Shown here one piece after another: positions 54,962 through 62,776 of a DNA stretch of 64,000 nt. This DNA is from Bradyrhizobium betae (GTDB lineage Bacteria > Pseudomonadota > Alphaproteobacteria > Rhizobiales > Xanthobacteraceae). The notes below the pieces were generated by a model. That model did no database searches. It was not told where the DNA came from and saw only the letters and a list, made by a program, of their open reading frames with translations. Numbering within the stretch: the stretch's first letter is position 1; every line of letters begins with the position of its first letter. The stretch is taken from assembly GCF_004123905.1 (NCBI RefSeq), contig NZ_MZXW01000013.1:291266-355265 (forward strand), read 5' to 3'. The position numbers and the translations under genes are program-made.

Positions 54962-55131
54962 GGGCGGCCTATCTGTCTAAGCAACGACTCGCACACGGAC
55001 CTGGGTCCGCTGAGCGGGGCCTTATATAGCGGCCTCCTGTGACAGACAATATTTCCTTAATGGCGCGGTTACCGCCCCCAAGCCCTTGCACAGGAAGGTT
55101 TATCCTAGAGGGCCTGGAGGCGGCCGATGGC

Positions 55132-55743
55132 CTAGTAGCCGACCGTGAAACGCTGCCGCAGATGGGCCGGCCGCTCGATCTCATCGGCCAGCGCAATCGC
55201 GTAGTCGGCGAAGCTGATCCAGCTCTTGCCGTTCGCATCTGCGAGAAGCTGATCAGTCCCAAGCCGGAACTTGCCCGTGCGCGCCTCTTCGACGAACAGC
55301 GCCGACGGCGAGATGAAGGTCCAGTTCAACTCCTTTTCCTGCCGCAACAGGTCGAGGAAGGCCCCGCCCGCCTCCGCCTCGGCCTTGTATTGGGCCGGAA
55401 AACCGGGGGTTGTGACCAGTTTGACGCCGGGCGCGACTTCCAGGCTGCCGGCGCCGCCGACGACGAGGTAACGGCCGACACCGGACGCCTTCGCCGCGCC
55501 AATCAGCTTGATCGGGTCGCTGGCCAGGAAGTGCACGGAACTGACGGCGACGTCGTGCCCGGTCCACAGCTTGGCAAGGCCGGCCTGGTCGAGCACGTCG
55601 CCTTTGGTGGGGGTGACGTTCGGGAGGCCAGCGATCTTCTCGGGGTTCCGGGCGATGGCCGTGACCGCATGGCCGCGGCGCGACAGTTCCTTGGTGATCT
55701 CCGACCCGGCCCGGCCCGAGGCACCGGCAACTGCGATTTTCAT
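55132..55743 (-). CDS. NAD(P)H-binding oxidoreductase (NmrA-like)
   Basis: 203 residues. AVAGASGRAGSEITKELSRRGHAVTAIARNPEKIAGLPNVTPTKGDVLD is the Rossmann start of the short atypical SDR/NAD(P)H-binding group, then VVGGAGSLEVAPGVKLV and LNWTFISPSALF. Divergent from a second HxlR gene at 55896. Catalytic residues of true SDRs are not obvious. Confidence 0.8.
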   Translation of the reverse strand: MKIAVAGASGRAGSEITKELSRRGHAVTAIARNPEKIAGLPNVTPTKGDVLDQAGLAKLWTGHDVAVSSVHFLASDPIKLIGAAKASGVGRYLVVGGAGSLEVAPGVKLVTTPGFPAQYKAEAEAGGAFLDLLRQEKELNWTFISPSALFVEEARTGKFRLGTDQLLADANGKSWISFADYAIALADEIERPAHLRQRFTVGY

Positions 55744-55895
55744 GGAAGGCTTCCTTTGCTTGTGCGGTAACTAACGGTAACTAGATATCGCAAAGAATGC
55801 TGGTGTTAAGAGAGCACTTTGTGCTTACCTGATTACGCAGGAGTAACCGGCGAGCGAGCCGGCAAGTGACTTGAATGGATCTTGAGGACCCCGAG

Positions 55896-56267
55896 ATGAA
55901 ACCCGACGTCTATGCCGCGAACTGCCCCACGCGCCAGATCCTCGATCGCGTCGGCGACAAATGGGCCGTGCTGATCCTGTTGCTGCTGCGCGAGGAGCCG
56001 ATGCGCTTCAATCAGTTGCGCCGAACGATTGAAGGCATTTCACAGAAGATGCTGAGCCAGGTTCTCAAGTCACTCGAGCGCGACGGATTGATCAAGCGCC
56101 GCGCCATCGCAACCGTGCCTGTCACGGTGGAGTATTCGATCACGCAGCTCGGCGTGACGCTCGCCGGCGCCGTCGATCCCCTGCGCGATTGGGCCGAGCA
56201 GAATCTGAAAGACGTGCTCGCCGCCCAGCGCCGCTACGACGCGCAACTGAAAGATGTCGCGGCGTAA
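55896..56267 (+). CDS. HxlR-family regulator (second pair)
   Basis: 123 residues. CPTRQILDRVGDKWAVLILLLLREEPMRFNQLRRTIEGISQKMLSQVLKSLERDGLIKRRAIATVPVTVEYSITQLGVTLAGAVDPLRDWAEQNL. One N-terminal Cys (C10), the position used for redox sensing in this family. AGGA lies eight bases before the ATG at 55896; 55875 is an alternative. Divergent from the NmrA-like gene. Confidence 0.85.
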   Translation: MKPDVYAANCPTRQILDRVGDKWAVLILLLLREEPMRFNQLRRTIEGISQKMLSQVLKSLERDGLIKRRAIATVPVTVEYSITQLGVTLAGAVDPLRDWAEQNLKDVLAAQRRYDAQLKDVAA

Positions 56268-56271
56268 GACG

Positions 56272-56685
56272 CTACGCCTGCCCGGCCTTGGCGAGCTCGA
56301 CCTCGACGCGCAGCTCAATCTCGGAGAGCACCGAATCAAGGCCCGCATCGCCCGAGGACGATTTCAAATTCGCCGCCGCATCGCGCAGCCGCAGCACGGT
56401 CGACGCATCGAGATTGCCGGCGAGAAGCCCCATCTTGAGATCGTCGAGCACGTCGAGCGCGGTCCTGCCGCGGGCGACCGAGCGCTTGCGGCGCTCGACC
56501 GGATCCTCTTCGATGCCTTGCAGCGCGAGCAGCCCGTCGAGACTGGTAGCCGCCTTAGGTGCGGCGGCGCTCCGCGTCTCCTGCGCCGACGAGGTATCGG
56601 GCAGCACGAAGGTGCCGGAGCCCGTCCGCCTGGCCTGGCTGGCCGGCGTTCCAAGCGTGGTGCCATTCGGTCCGTAGATGCGCAT
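56272..56685 (-). CDS. fliX: flagellar assembly regulator FliX
   Basis: 137 residues. MRIYGPNGTTLGTPASQARRTGSGTFVLPD and the helical C-terminal SLDGLLALQGIEEDPVERRKRSVARGRTALDVLDDLKMGLLAGNLDASTVLRLRDAAANL...LDSVLSEIELRVEVELAK match FliX, which in Caulobacter links basal-body assembly to FlbD and sigma54 control. Divergent from flgI, CtrA-like box upstream. Confidence 0.9.
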   Translation of the reverse strand: MRIYGPNGTTLGTPASQARRTGSGTFVLPDTSSAQETRSAAAPKAATSLDGLLALQGIEEDPVERRKRSVARGRTALDVLDDLKMGLLAGNLDASTVLRLRDAAANLKSSSGDAGLDSVLSEIELRVEVELAKAGQA

Positions 56686-56730
56686 CGCAGCAATCCGGGT
56701 GATCGATGCGCCACATTCGCCGTTTTATGG

Positions 56731-56746
56731 TTAACGACGCGTAAAC
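56731..56746 (-). promoter_or_regulatory. near-CtrA box upstream of fliX
   Basis: TTAA-CGACGCG-TAAAC on plus; minus reads TTTA-CGCGTCG-TTAAC, one mismatch in the left half. Preceded by TATGG, as at flgB, fliL and the flagellin. 46 bases before the fliX start. Confidence 0.55.
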
Positions 56747-56862
56747 AGCCCGGCAAAATCTGCCGACAGGCGGCAGTTTCGCTCCTCAGGGAGAACGCAA
56801 GCTGACACCGGTCGAAACAGATTTACTCAACCTATTCAACCGCCTAACTCCACTGCCCCGCG

Positions 56863-56879
56863 TTGGCACAGCGCTCGCA
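56863..56879 (+). promoter_or_regulatory. sigma54 promoter of the flgI operon
   Basis: TTGGCACAGCGCTCGCA: GG and GC separated by ten bases, -24 TGGCAC, -12 TCGCA. Same layout as the flgF promoter (47800-47816). 89 bases before flgI. Confidence 0.75.
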
Positions 56880-56967
56880 AGGACAGCGTCGGACCAGCTC
56901 GTCATGGGAGTGTCGCAGATGGTCCGAAATTTGAGGAGGCTTTTTGAGGGGCCTTGGGGAGCAGAGG

Positions 56968-58092
56968 ATGCCAGGCGTTCGTTGGGTAAGGATTCTTGCA
57001 GTGGCCTGCGCCGCGCTGTCAGCGCTGGCGCTCTCGGTCGCGTCTGCAGCTGCGACCTCGCGCATCAAGGATCTCGCCAATATCGAAGGGGTGCGGCAGA
57101 ACCAGCTCATCGGCTACGGCCTCGTCGTCGGCCTCAACGGCACCGGCGATACCCTCAACAACATCCCCTTCACCAAGCAGTCGCTGCAAGCGATGCTCGA
57201 GCGCATGGGCGTCAACATCCGCGGCGCCACTATCCGCACCGGCAACGTCGCCGCCGTGATGGTGACAGGCAATCTGCCGGCCTTCGCGACGCAAGGCACG
57301 CGCATGGACGTCACGGTGTCCGCGCTCGGCGATGCCAAGAACCTCCAGGGCGGCACCCTGCTCGTCACCCCCCTGCTGGGTGCCGACGGCAACGTCTATT
57401 CGGTGGCGCAGGGCTCGCTCGCGATCTCCGGATTCCAGGCCGAGGGCGAGGCCGCCAAGATCGTGCGCGGCGTCCCGACCGTGGGCCGCATCGCAAACGG
57501 CGCCATCATCGAGCGCGAGATCGAGTTCGCACTCAATCGCCTGCCGAACGTGCGGCTGGCGCTGCGCAACGCCGACTTCACCACGGCCAAGCGCATTGCG
57601 GCCGCGATCAACGACTATCTCGGCGTCAAGAGCGCCGAGCCGATCGATCCCTCGACCGTGCAGTTGTCGATCCCGCCGGAGTTCAAGGGCAACGTCGTCG
57701 CGTTTCTCACCGAGATCGAGCAGCTCCAAGTCGATCCTGACCTTGCCGCCAAGATCGTCATCGACGAACGCAGCGGCATCATCGTGATGGGCCGCGACGT
57801 GCGCGTCGCGACCGTCGCCGTGGCGCAGGGCAACCTCACCGTTACGATCTCCGAGAGCCCGCAGGTGAGCCAGCCCAATCCGCTGTCGCGCGGCCGCACC
57901 GTGGTCGCGCCGCGCAGCAGCGTCAGCGTCACCGAGGACGGCAAGAAGCTGGCCCTCGTCAAGGACGGCGTCTCGCTTCAGCAGCTCGTCGACGGCCTCA
58001 ATGGCCTCGGCATCGGCCCACGCGACATGATCAGCATCCTCCAGGCGATCAAGGCCGCCGGTGCGATCGAAGCCGACATCGAGGTGATGTGA
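56968..58092 (+). CDS. flgI: flagellar P-ring protein FlgI
   Basis: 374 residues, signal peptide (about 1-29). SRIKDLANIEGVRQNQLIGYGLVVGLNGTGDTLNNIPFTKQSLQAMLERMGVNIRG, RMDVTVSALGDAKNLQGGTLLVTPLLGADGNVYSVAQGSLAISGFQAEG and the C-terminal DGLNGLGIGPRDMISILQAIKAAGAIEADIEVM are diagnostic. GGGGAG seven bases before the ATG at 56968. The TGA overlaps the next ATG by one base. Confidence 0.97.
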   Translation: MPGVRWVRILAVACAALSALALSVASAAATSRIKDLANIEGVRQNQLIGYGLVVGLNGTGDTLNNIPFTKQSLQAMLERMGVNIRGATIRTGNVAAVMVTGNLPAFATQGTRMDVTVSALGDAKNLQGGTLLVTPLLGADGNVYSVAQGSLAISGFQAEGEAAKIVRGVPTVGRIANGAIIEREIEFALNRLPNVRLALRNADFTTAKRIAAAINDYLGVKSAEPIDPSTVQLSIPPEFKGNVVAFLTEIEQLQVDPDLAAKIVIDERSGIIVMGRDVRVATVAVAQGNLTVTISESPQVSQPNPLSRGRTVVAPRSSVSVTEDGKKLALVKDGVSLQQLVDGLNGLGIGPRDMISILQAIKAAGAIEADIEVM

Positions 58093-58460
58093 TGCAAACC
58101 AGCGCCATCAATACCCCGCGCGCCACCACATCATCGGCCTTCTCCGTGGAAAGCCGCAACGGCCGGCCCGACTTCGAGCTCGCCGCCGCGCTCCAGAAGG
58201 TCTCGCCGCAGCAGCAGTCAAAGGCGCAGAACACCGCCACCGATTTCGAGGCGATGTTTCTCAACAGCATGTTCTCGCAGATGACGTCCGGCCTGAAGGG
58301 CGAAGGCCCGTTCGGCGACACGACCGGCACCGGCGTGTGGCGCTCGATGCTGACCGAGCAATATTCCAAGAACTTCGCCAAGGCCGGCGGCGTCGGCGTC
58401 GCCACCGAAGTCTACCGCACCCTCATCATGCAGCAGGCGAAAACGCTCCGCACGGCATAA
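58092..58460 (+). CDS. flgJ: rod-binding protein, FlgJ N-terminal type
   Basis: 122 residues: KAQNTATDFEAMFLNSMFSQMTSGLKGEGPFGDTTGTGVWRSMLTEQYSKNFAKAGGVGVATEVYRTLIMQQAKTL is the rod-binding domain. No muramidase domain, as is usual in alphaproteobacteria. Start overlaps the flgI stop by one base. Confidence 0.9.
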   Translation: MQTSAINTPRATTSSAFSVESRNGRPDFELAAALQKVSPQQQSKAQNTATDFEAMFLNSMFSQMTSGLKGEGPFGDTTGTGVWRSMLTEQYSKNFAKAGGVGVATEVYRTLIMQQAKTLRTA

Positions 58461-58471
58461 GGTCAAACGAG

Positions 58472-58969
58472 ATGAACCAGTTCAACGCCTCACGTCAGCC
58501 GATGCAAGCGCAGCGCCCGAACACCGCGCCGGGCAACGCCGAGGCGCGCAAGGTCGCCGAGCAGCTGATGGACGCGATGAACGCCCTGCTCGCATTGATC
58601 GAGCACGAGACCGAGCTCGTTCGCGCCGGCAAGGTCCGCGAGGCGATGACCCTCGAGAGCAAGAAGCAGGAGCTGTCGCGAAATTATGTCGGCGCCGTCA
58701 GCGACTTGAAGGCCAACCAGGCCCAGCTTGCGAAATCGGCGCCCGAGCTGCTCTCGACCTTGCATCGGCATCATGATGCGTTCCGCGCGATGCTCCAGGT
58801 CAATCTCACCGTGCTCGCGACCGCACATGCGGTCTCCGAAAGCGTCGTGCGCGGCGTCAATGCCGAGATCCAGAAGCGCAACGTGCCGAACACCTATACC
58901 GCCGCGGGCCGTCGCGCAGCTCCGGGCCCGCGCCACATCACCCCGCTCGCCGTCAGCCGCTCGCTCTGA
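58472..58969 (+). CDS. FlgN-like flagellar chaperone candidate
   Basis: 165 residues, nearly all helical: EARKVAEQLMDAMNALLALIEHETELVRAGKVREAMTLESKKQELSRNYVGAVSDLKANQAQLAKSAPELLSTLHRHHDAFRAMLQVNLTVLATAHAVSESVVRGVNAEIQ. The size, helical content, EHETELVRAG motif and place after flgI-flgJ fit FlgN, the chaperone for hook-associated proteins FlgK and FlgL. Start 11 bases after the flgJ stop. Confidence 0.75.
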   Translation: MNQFNASRQPMQAQRPNTAPGNAEARKVAEQLMDAMNALLALIEHETELVRAGKVREAMTLESKKQELSRNYVGAVSDLKANQAQLAKSAPELLSTLHRHHDAFRAMLQVNLTVLATAHAVSESVVRGVNAEIQKRNVPNTYTAAGRRAAPGPRHITPLAVSRSL

Positions 58970-59128
58970 GCGCGCGCGAAAACAAGCGACAATTTTACGA
59001 AAAACCGCGCGGCGATGTCGTCGCGAGGTTAGTCACGTTTGCTTACCGGGTCTTCAAACCTGGTGGTCCATGGTTGCGTATTGAGAGGGGTTGGGATTTG
59101 ACTCACGTAAGGCAACCAGGAGGCTGCC

Positions 59129-59488
59129 ATGAGTACAGATTTCAGCATCAGGCCGGTGGGGATACCGGTCCCAACGCAGATCGTAACGACGTCGAATACG
59201 GCGGCGAACGAGGCGGTGCAAACTGATTTGCCGGTGAGCCAGACGGTCGCCGCAAGCGATACGAGCGCGCCCGTGCGCAATGATCTCCAGAACAACGAGA
59301 ACGTCTCGCGCCAGGTCGTGTTTGACCAGGCGGCGGCGTCATTCGTGTTTCAGGTGGTCAACGACAGGACCGACGCGGTGGTCAACCAGTTCCCCGACGA
59401 AGCGATGCTGCGCCGGCGGGCCTATTTCCATGCAGAGGATCTGAAGTCCCAGCCCTCGCGTCCGCTCAATACGGACCTCAGCGCCTGA
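59129..59488 (+). CDS. FlaG-like flagellar protein
   Basis: 119 residues. A Ser/Thr-rich, probably disordered N-terminus, then NENVSRQVVFDQAAASFVFQVVNDRTDAVVNQFPDEAMLRRRAYF, which resembles the FlaG core (V-x-D-x-x-T-x-x-V-V-x-Q-x-P). FlaG affects filament length in other bacteria. Next gene (flaF) is convergent. Confidence 0.65.
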   Translation: MSTDFSIRPVGIPVPTQIVTTSNTAANEAVQTDLPVSQTVAASDTSAPVRNDLQNNENVSRQVVFDQAAASFVFQVVNDRTDAVVNQFPDEAMLRRRAYFHAEDLKSQPSRPLNTDLSA

Positions 59489-59491
59489 CGA

Positions 59492-59636
59492 TCAGGTGGC
59501 GAGCGAGGCAACGGCAGTGTCGAGATAAGTCGAACCGGTCGCGTTATCGGCGACCACGTTCTTGACCTGCGCCTTGCCGATATCGGTCAGCGTGAACGTC
59601 GCAGGCGCTCGAGCGGATAGAAGGGCAGTCCGCCGA
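59492..59636 (-). pseudogene. possible remnant of a coding region after flaF
   Basis: Minus-strand frames read TFTLTDIGKAQVKNVVADNA and TGSTYLDTAVASLAT to a stop at 59492, a coherent peptide without start or upstream continuation. The next part upstream in another frame reads VIGGLPFYPLER. These may be pieces of one disrupted gene or an extra 3' end. No family recognised. Confidence 0.3.
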
Positions 59637-60005
59637 TCACGGACGGCCGGACAAGCCGGCAGCGATATTGCGGTTGATCTCGATCAGCGGGCGGAAGTGA
59701 TCGAACTGCGGGCTCATCAGGAGCGCGGCGGTCTGGCTCAACACGAATACGCTGATATTGGCGATCTTCTGCCGGACGTCCTGCGGCTGCGGATTGTTGT
59801 CGCGCATGGCTTCGCTCAGGAAGATGGTCCAGAGCTTGCGATTGAACATCAGCGCCTGCGTGGTCTGCTCGCTGAGCGGATCGGCGTTGTTGATCGCGTC
59901 CTGAAGCTTGTTGGCCGCCTTGAGCAGGGTCTGCGCCTCGACGTCGCGAGGAGATGCTGTGGTCGTTGCAACGCGCGCGTAGGCCGAGGCAGCGGAATTC
60001 GACAT
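59637..60005 (-). CDS. flaF: flagellar biosynthesis regulator FlaF
   Basis: 122 residues: SAASAYARVATTTASPRDVEAQTLLKAANKLQDAINNADPLSEQTTQALMFNRKLWTIFLSEAMRDNNPQPQDVRQKIANISVFVLSQTAALLMSPQFDHFRPLIEINRNIAAGLSG. FlaF in Caulobacter and rhizobia is needed for flagellin synthesis or secretion. The start at 60005 has AAGGTG before it. Downstream of the flagellin genes on the same strand. Confidence 0.9.
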   Translation of the reverse strand: MSNSAASAYARVATTTASPRDVEAQTLLKAANKLQDAINNADPLSEQTTQALMFNRKLWTIFLSEAMRDNNPQPQDVRQKIANISVFVLSQTAALLMSPQFDHFRPLIEINRNIAAGLSGRP

Positions 60006-60079
60006 CAATCACACCTTGGAGGTTACCTAGCCCGTTGAACGCGCTTAAGGATTTCTTTCCCAACCCTAGGCAGCACCGC

Positions 60080-60094
60080 TTAAGATTTGCTTAC
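60080..60094 (-). promoter_or_regulatory. near-CtrA box upstream of flaF
   Basis: TTAA-GATTTGC-TTAC on plus; minus GTAA-GCAAATC-TTAA, one mismatch. 75 bases before the flaF start. Confidence 0.4.
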
Positions 60095-60232
60095 GTGTGT
60101 GCTTGGAAGCCCTCCGGACTATTACGGGTCACGGAGTCCTTCACGGCAAAGCTAGAGGCCTGCATGCGCGCTGTAAACACACCTCGCATGCCGCGCAGCA
60201 ATCTCGGCTAATCCTGCCTTAGCGATCTCCAT

Positions 60233-60259
60233 AAAAACGGCGGAGCATGAGCCCCGCCG
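60233..60259 (-). terminator. intrinsic terminator of flagellin 1
   Basis: Minus strand CGGCGGGGC / GCTCCGCCG stem (plus 60238-60259) followed by TTTTTA. Confidence 0.75.
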
Positions 60260-60292
60260 CGATGTTCCATTTCAGTATCTTGCGCTGCGAGA

Positions 60293-62533
60293 TTAGCGGA
60301 GCAGCTGCAACACGCTCTGCTGCGACTGGTTGGCCAGCGACAGCGCCGAGACCGCGATCGACTGGCGGGTCGACAGCGCCTGGCTGTTGGCCGCTTCCTC
60401 GTTGGTGTCAGCGAGCGTCAGGTTGGACGAGCCGGTCTGCAGCACGTTGATCAGGTTCTTGGAGAAATCCTGACGCACCTGCACGATCGAGAGGTTCGAG
60501 CCGAGCGCGGAGCCTTCCGAGCGCAGCGTGCTCGAGGCCGCGTTGAGACTGTTCAGCACCCTGTTGGTGGCGCCGTTGTCGATGAAGTCGACGCCGTTGA
60601 CGAGGTTGGACAGGCCGAGGCCGGCTGCGTTGAACACCACGCCGTTGATGCTCAGCGTCGAGCTGCCGGTCTCGTTGAAGACGAGCTTCAGCGTATCGCC
60701 GTTGAGCAGGTTGACGCCGTTGAACGAAGCGTCCTGCGAGGTGGTGTCGATCTGCGCCAGGATGTTGTTGAACTGGTTGACCAGGTTAGAGCGCGCCGTC
60801 TGCGCCACGGGATCCTGGATCGGCGGCTGCGCCGTCGTGAAGGCGACCGTGCCGGTGACCGTGCCACCGACCACGCCGCCGGCCGTCACGGAGCCGAGCG
60901 TCGAGGAGGCGTATTCGTTGACGGTGGTGATCGTGAGGACGCCATTGGCGTCGATCGTGGCCGTCAGATGGTTGGCCTGAAGCTGGTTGTTGAGCTGGTC
61001 GAGCGTCTTGATGGTGCCGTTGGTGCCGTCGCCGAAGGTGACGTTCACGGGCGTGCCGCCGTTGAAGGAGGTGAAGGTCAGCGTCTTGCCGGAGATGCTG
61101 CCCACACCCGGCGCGCGCCCCGCGGTGAAGGCCGTGCCGGTCCCGGTCGGACCGGTCAGCCCGAACGTGGACAGCGCGTTGCCGGTGCCGGTGATCGAGA
61201 GGTCCGCGGTGGTGCCGGTGCTGAGCTTGAGCGCGCCGTTGACGACGGTGGACAGCGACGAACCGCTGGCCGCAACCACGGCGCCGCCGCTGACGATGCC
61301 GGCCCCCGAGGCCAGGTCAATCGCATTCAGCGAATCCTGGACGTTTCCGCCCTGGAGATAGACGATGGAGTTGCCGTTATTGTCCGTGACGATGTTGCCG
61401 ATCTTGGTGGACCCCGTCGGCGCCGCAGCCGGAGCGGCCGCGTTCTTGAACGAGACCGTCTTGCCGTCGATGTTCAGCGTGGAGCCGTCCTTGATGAGCG
61501 TGCCCAGCGTCGTCGGGCTCGTCAGACGCGACTTGGTCACGGCGACATTGCCGGAGCCCGTCGCGGTGGTCAGACCGAGCGCCTTGAGGAAGTCGGCCTT
61601 GCCGGTGATGCTGAGGTCGGCACCGGTGCCGGTGGTGAGGGTGAGCTGGCCGGCGGCGATGGAGGCGTTGGTGCCCGAGGAACTCGACAGTGTTGCGGTG
61701 CCGCCGGCGATCGCCGCCTTCTGTACGCCGCTGGCGAGATCGATCGCGTCCATCACGTCCTGGACAGTCGCGGCCGGGATAGCGCTGGTCCCGATGTAAA
61801 CGGTCGAATTGCCGTTGCCGTCGGTCACGACGTTGTTGTTCTTGCCGGAGCCGGCAGGAACATTGGCGACCGCGGGCGCAGCGCCGGCCCGGAACGTGAT
61901 GGTCTTGCCGTCGACGATGAGCACGTCACCGTCCGCCGGCGCACCGTTGGCCGCAATGGTGCTGGCGCTGGACGGGCCGAGCAGCGTGAGACCCGTCGCG
62001 AGGCTGGCGGCCGTGCCGGCACCGTCAGGAGCCGCATTGCCGGTGATGGACTGGGAGATACCGCCGAGCGTGGTGGCCGTGGTGATCGGAGTCGTGCCGC
62101 CTGCGGTACCGTTGGTGACGACATTGCCGGTCGCGGTTGCGTACGTATAGCTCGTGGTGCCGCGCAGATCCGCCGGCGTCGCGCCGGGGATCGTGGTCGA
62201 GATGTTCGATTTCGTGGAGTAGCCGACCGTGGTCTGGAGCGCCTGGTTGGCGATCGACTTGGCGCTGTCGATCAGCTTCGACAGCGAGGTGATGCCGGTG
62301 TTTGCGGCCTGGAGCACCTGCACGCCGTTGTTGATGCCATCGAGCAGGTTGCTGATGTCACTCGCCCGGTTGTCCAACCCCTGCGCGGTGAAGAAATTGG
62401 TCGGATTGTCCAGCGCCGTGTTCACCTTCTTGCCGGTCGAAAGACGCGACTGGGTGGTGGCGAGCAGGTCGGCCGTTGATTGCAGCGACAACAGGTTCTG
62501 GCGAACAGACGCCGAGAGAACGATGTTGGACAT
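60293..62533 (-). CDS. fliC: long flagellin 1 (thick subpolar flagellum type)
   Basis: 746 residues against about 270 for compact flagellins. Conserved ends: NIVLSASVRQNLLSLQSTADLLATTQSRLSTGKKVNTALDNPTNFF and the C-terminal TLRSEGSALGSNLSIVQVRQDFSKNLINVLQTGSSNLTLADTNEEAANSQALSTRQSIAVSALSLANQSQQSVLQLLR. The middle contains a duplicated module at about 201-335 and 349-472. Good ribosome site (AAAAGGAAG). Two CtrA boxes and a possible sigma54 promoter lie upstream. Confidence 0.95.
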   Translation of the reverse strand: MSNIVLSASVRQNLLSLQSTADLLATTQSRLSTGKKVNTALDNPTNFFTAQGLDNRASDISNLLDGINNGVQVLQAANTGITSLSKLIDSAKSIANQALQTTVGYSTKSNISTTIPGATPADLRGTTSYTYATATGNVVTNGTAGGTTPITTATTLGGISQSITGNAAPDGAGTAASLATGLTLLGPSSASTIAANGAPADGDVLIVDGKTITFRAGAAPAVANVPAGSGKNNNVVTDGNGNSTVYIGTSAIPAATVQDVMDAIDLASGVQKAAIAGGTATLSSSSGTNASIAAGQLTLTTGTGADLSITGKADFLKALGLTTATGSGNVAVTKSRLTSPTTLGTLIKDGSTLNIDGKTVSFKNAAAPAAAPTGSTKIGNIVTDNNGNSIVYLQGGNVQDSLNAIDLASGAGIVSGGAVVAASGSSLSTVVNGALKLSTGTTADLSITGTGNALSTFGLTGPTGTGTAFTAGRAPGVGSISGKTLTFTSFNGGTPVNVTFGDGTNGTIKTLDQLNNQLQANHLTATIDANGVLTITTVNEYASSTLGSVTAGGVVGGTVTGTVAFTTAQPPIQDPVAQTARSNLVNQFNNILAQIDTTSQDASFNGVNLLNGDTLKLVFNETGSSTLSINGVVFNAAGLGLSNLVNGVDFIDNGATNRVLNSLNAASSTLRSEGSALGSNLSIVQVRQDFSKNLINVLQTGSSNLTLADTNEEAANSQALSTRQSIAVSALSLANQSQQSVLQLLR

Positions 62534-62583
62534 TGGCGGTCTTCCTTTTGAACCGTAAACGAATCTGGCTCGCCGGTCTGGAA

Positions 62584-62599
62584 AGCGGGCTTTTGTCCA
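62584..62599 (-). promoter_or_regulatory. possible sigma54 promoter of flagellin 1
   Basis: Minus strand TGGACAAAAGCCCGCT: GG and GC are ten bases apart, but -24 and -12 depart from TGGCAC and TTGC. About 50 bases before the ATG. Confidence 0.4.
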
Positions 62600-62627
62600 C
62601 TTTTAGGGGCTGTCCTTTAAAGTATGG

Positions 62628-62642
62628 TTAACGGCGGTTTAA
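62628..62642 (-). promoter_or_regulatory. CtrA box upstream of flagellin 1
   Basis: TTAA-CGGCGGT-TTAA (plus); minus reads TTAA-ACCGCCG-TTAAC, exact. A second site with one mismatch (TTAA-TGCCGGG-TTAG) is at 62652-62666, ten bases away. Confidence 0.7.
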
Positions 62643-62716
62643 GAGACAGGGTTAATGCCGGGTTAGCGCCCTTCCCGCTCGGGAACCCGGAATGGTACGG
62701 AGCCGCGTGCGAACGC

Positions 62717-62746
62717 AAAAAAGCGGCGGGGCCGAAGCCCCGCCGC
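62717..62746 (-). terminator. strong terminator of flagellin 2
   Basis: Ten-base perfect stem GCGGCGGGGC / GCCCCGCCGC with loop CGAA (62723-62746); six T on the minus strand side. Confidence 0.85.
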
Positions 62747-62776
62747 TCTCTTTTGTTTCGTGATGTCAGCCGCTTA

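Noticed and set aside
59060..59090. sigma54 promoter for the FlaG-like gene
   Set aside because: TGGTCCATGGTTGCG has GG and GC nine, not ten, bases apart.
60968..62479. 503-codon plus-strand frame
   Set aside because: Antisense to flagellin 1, whose repeated codons keep this frame open.
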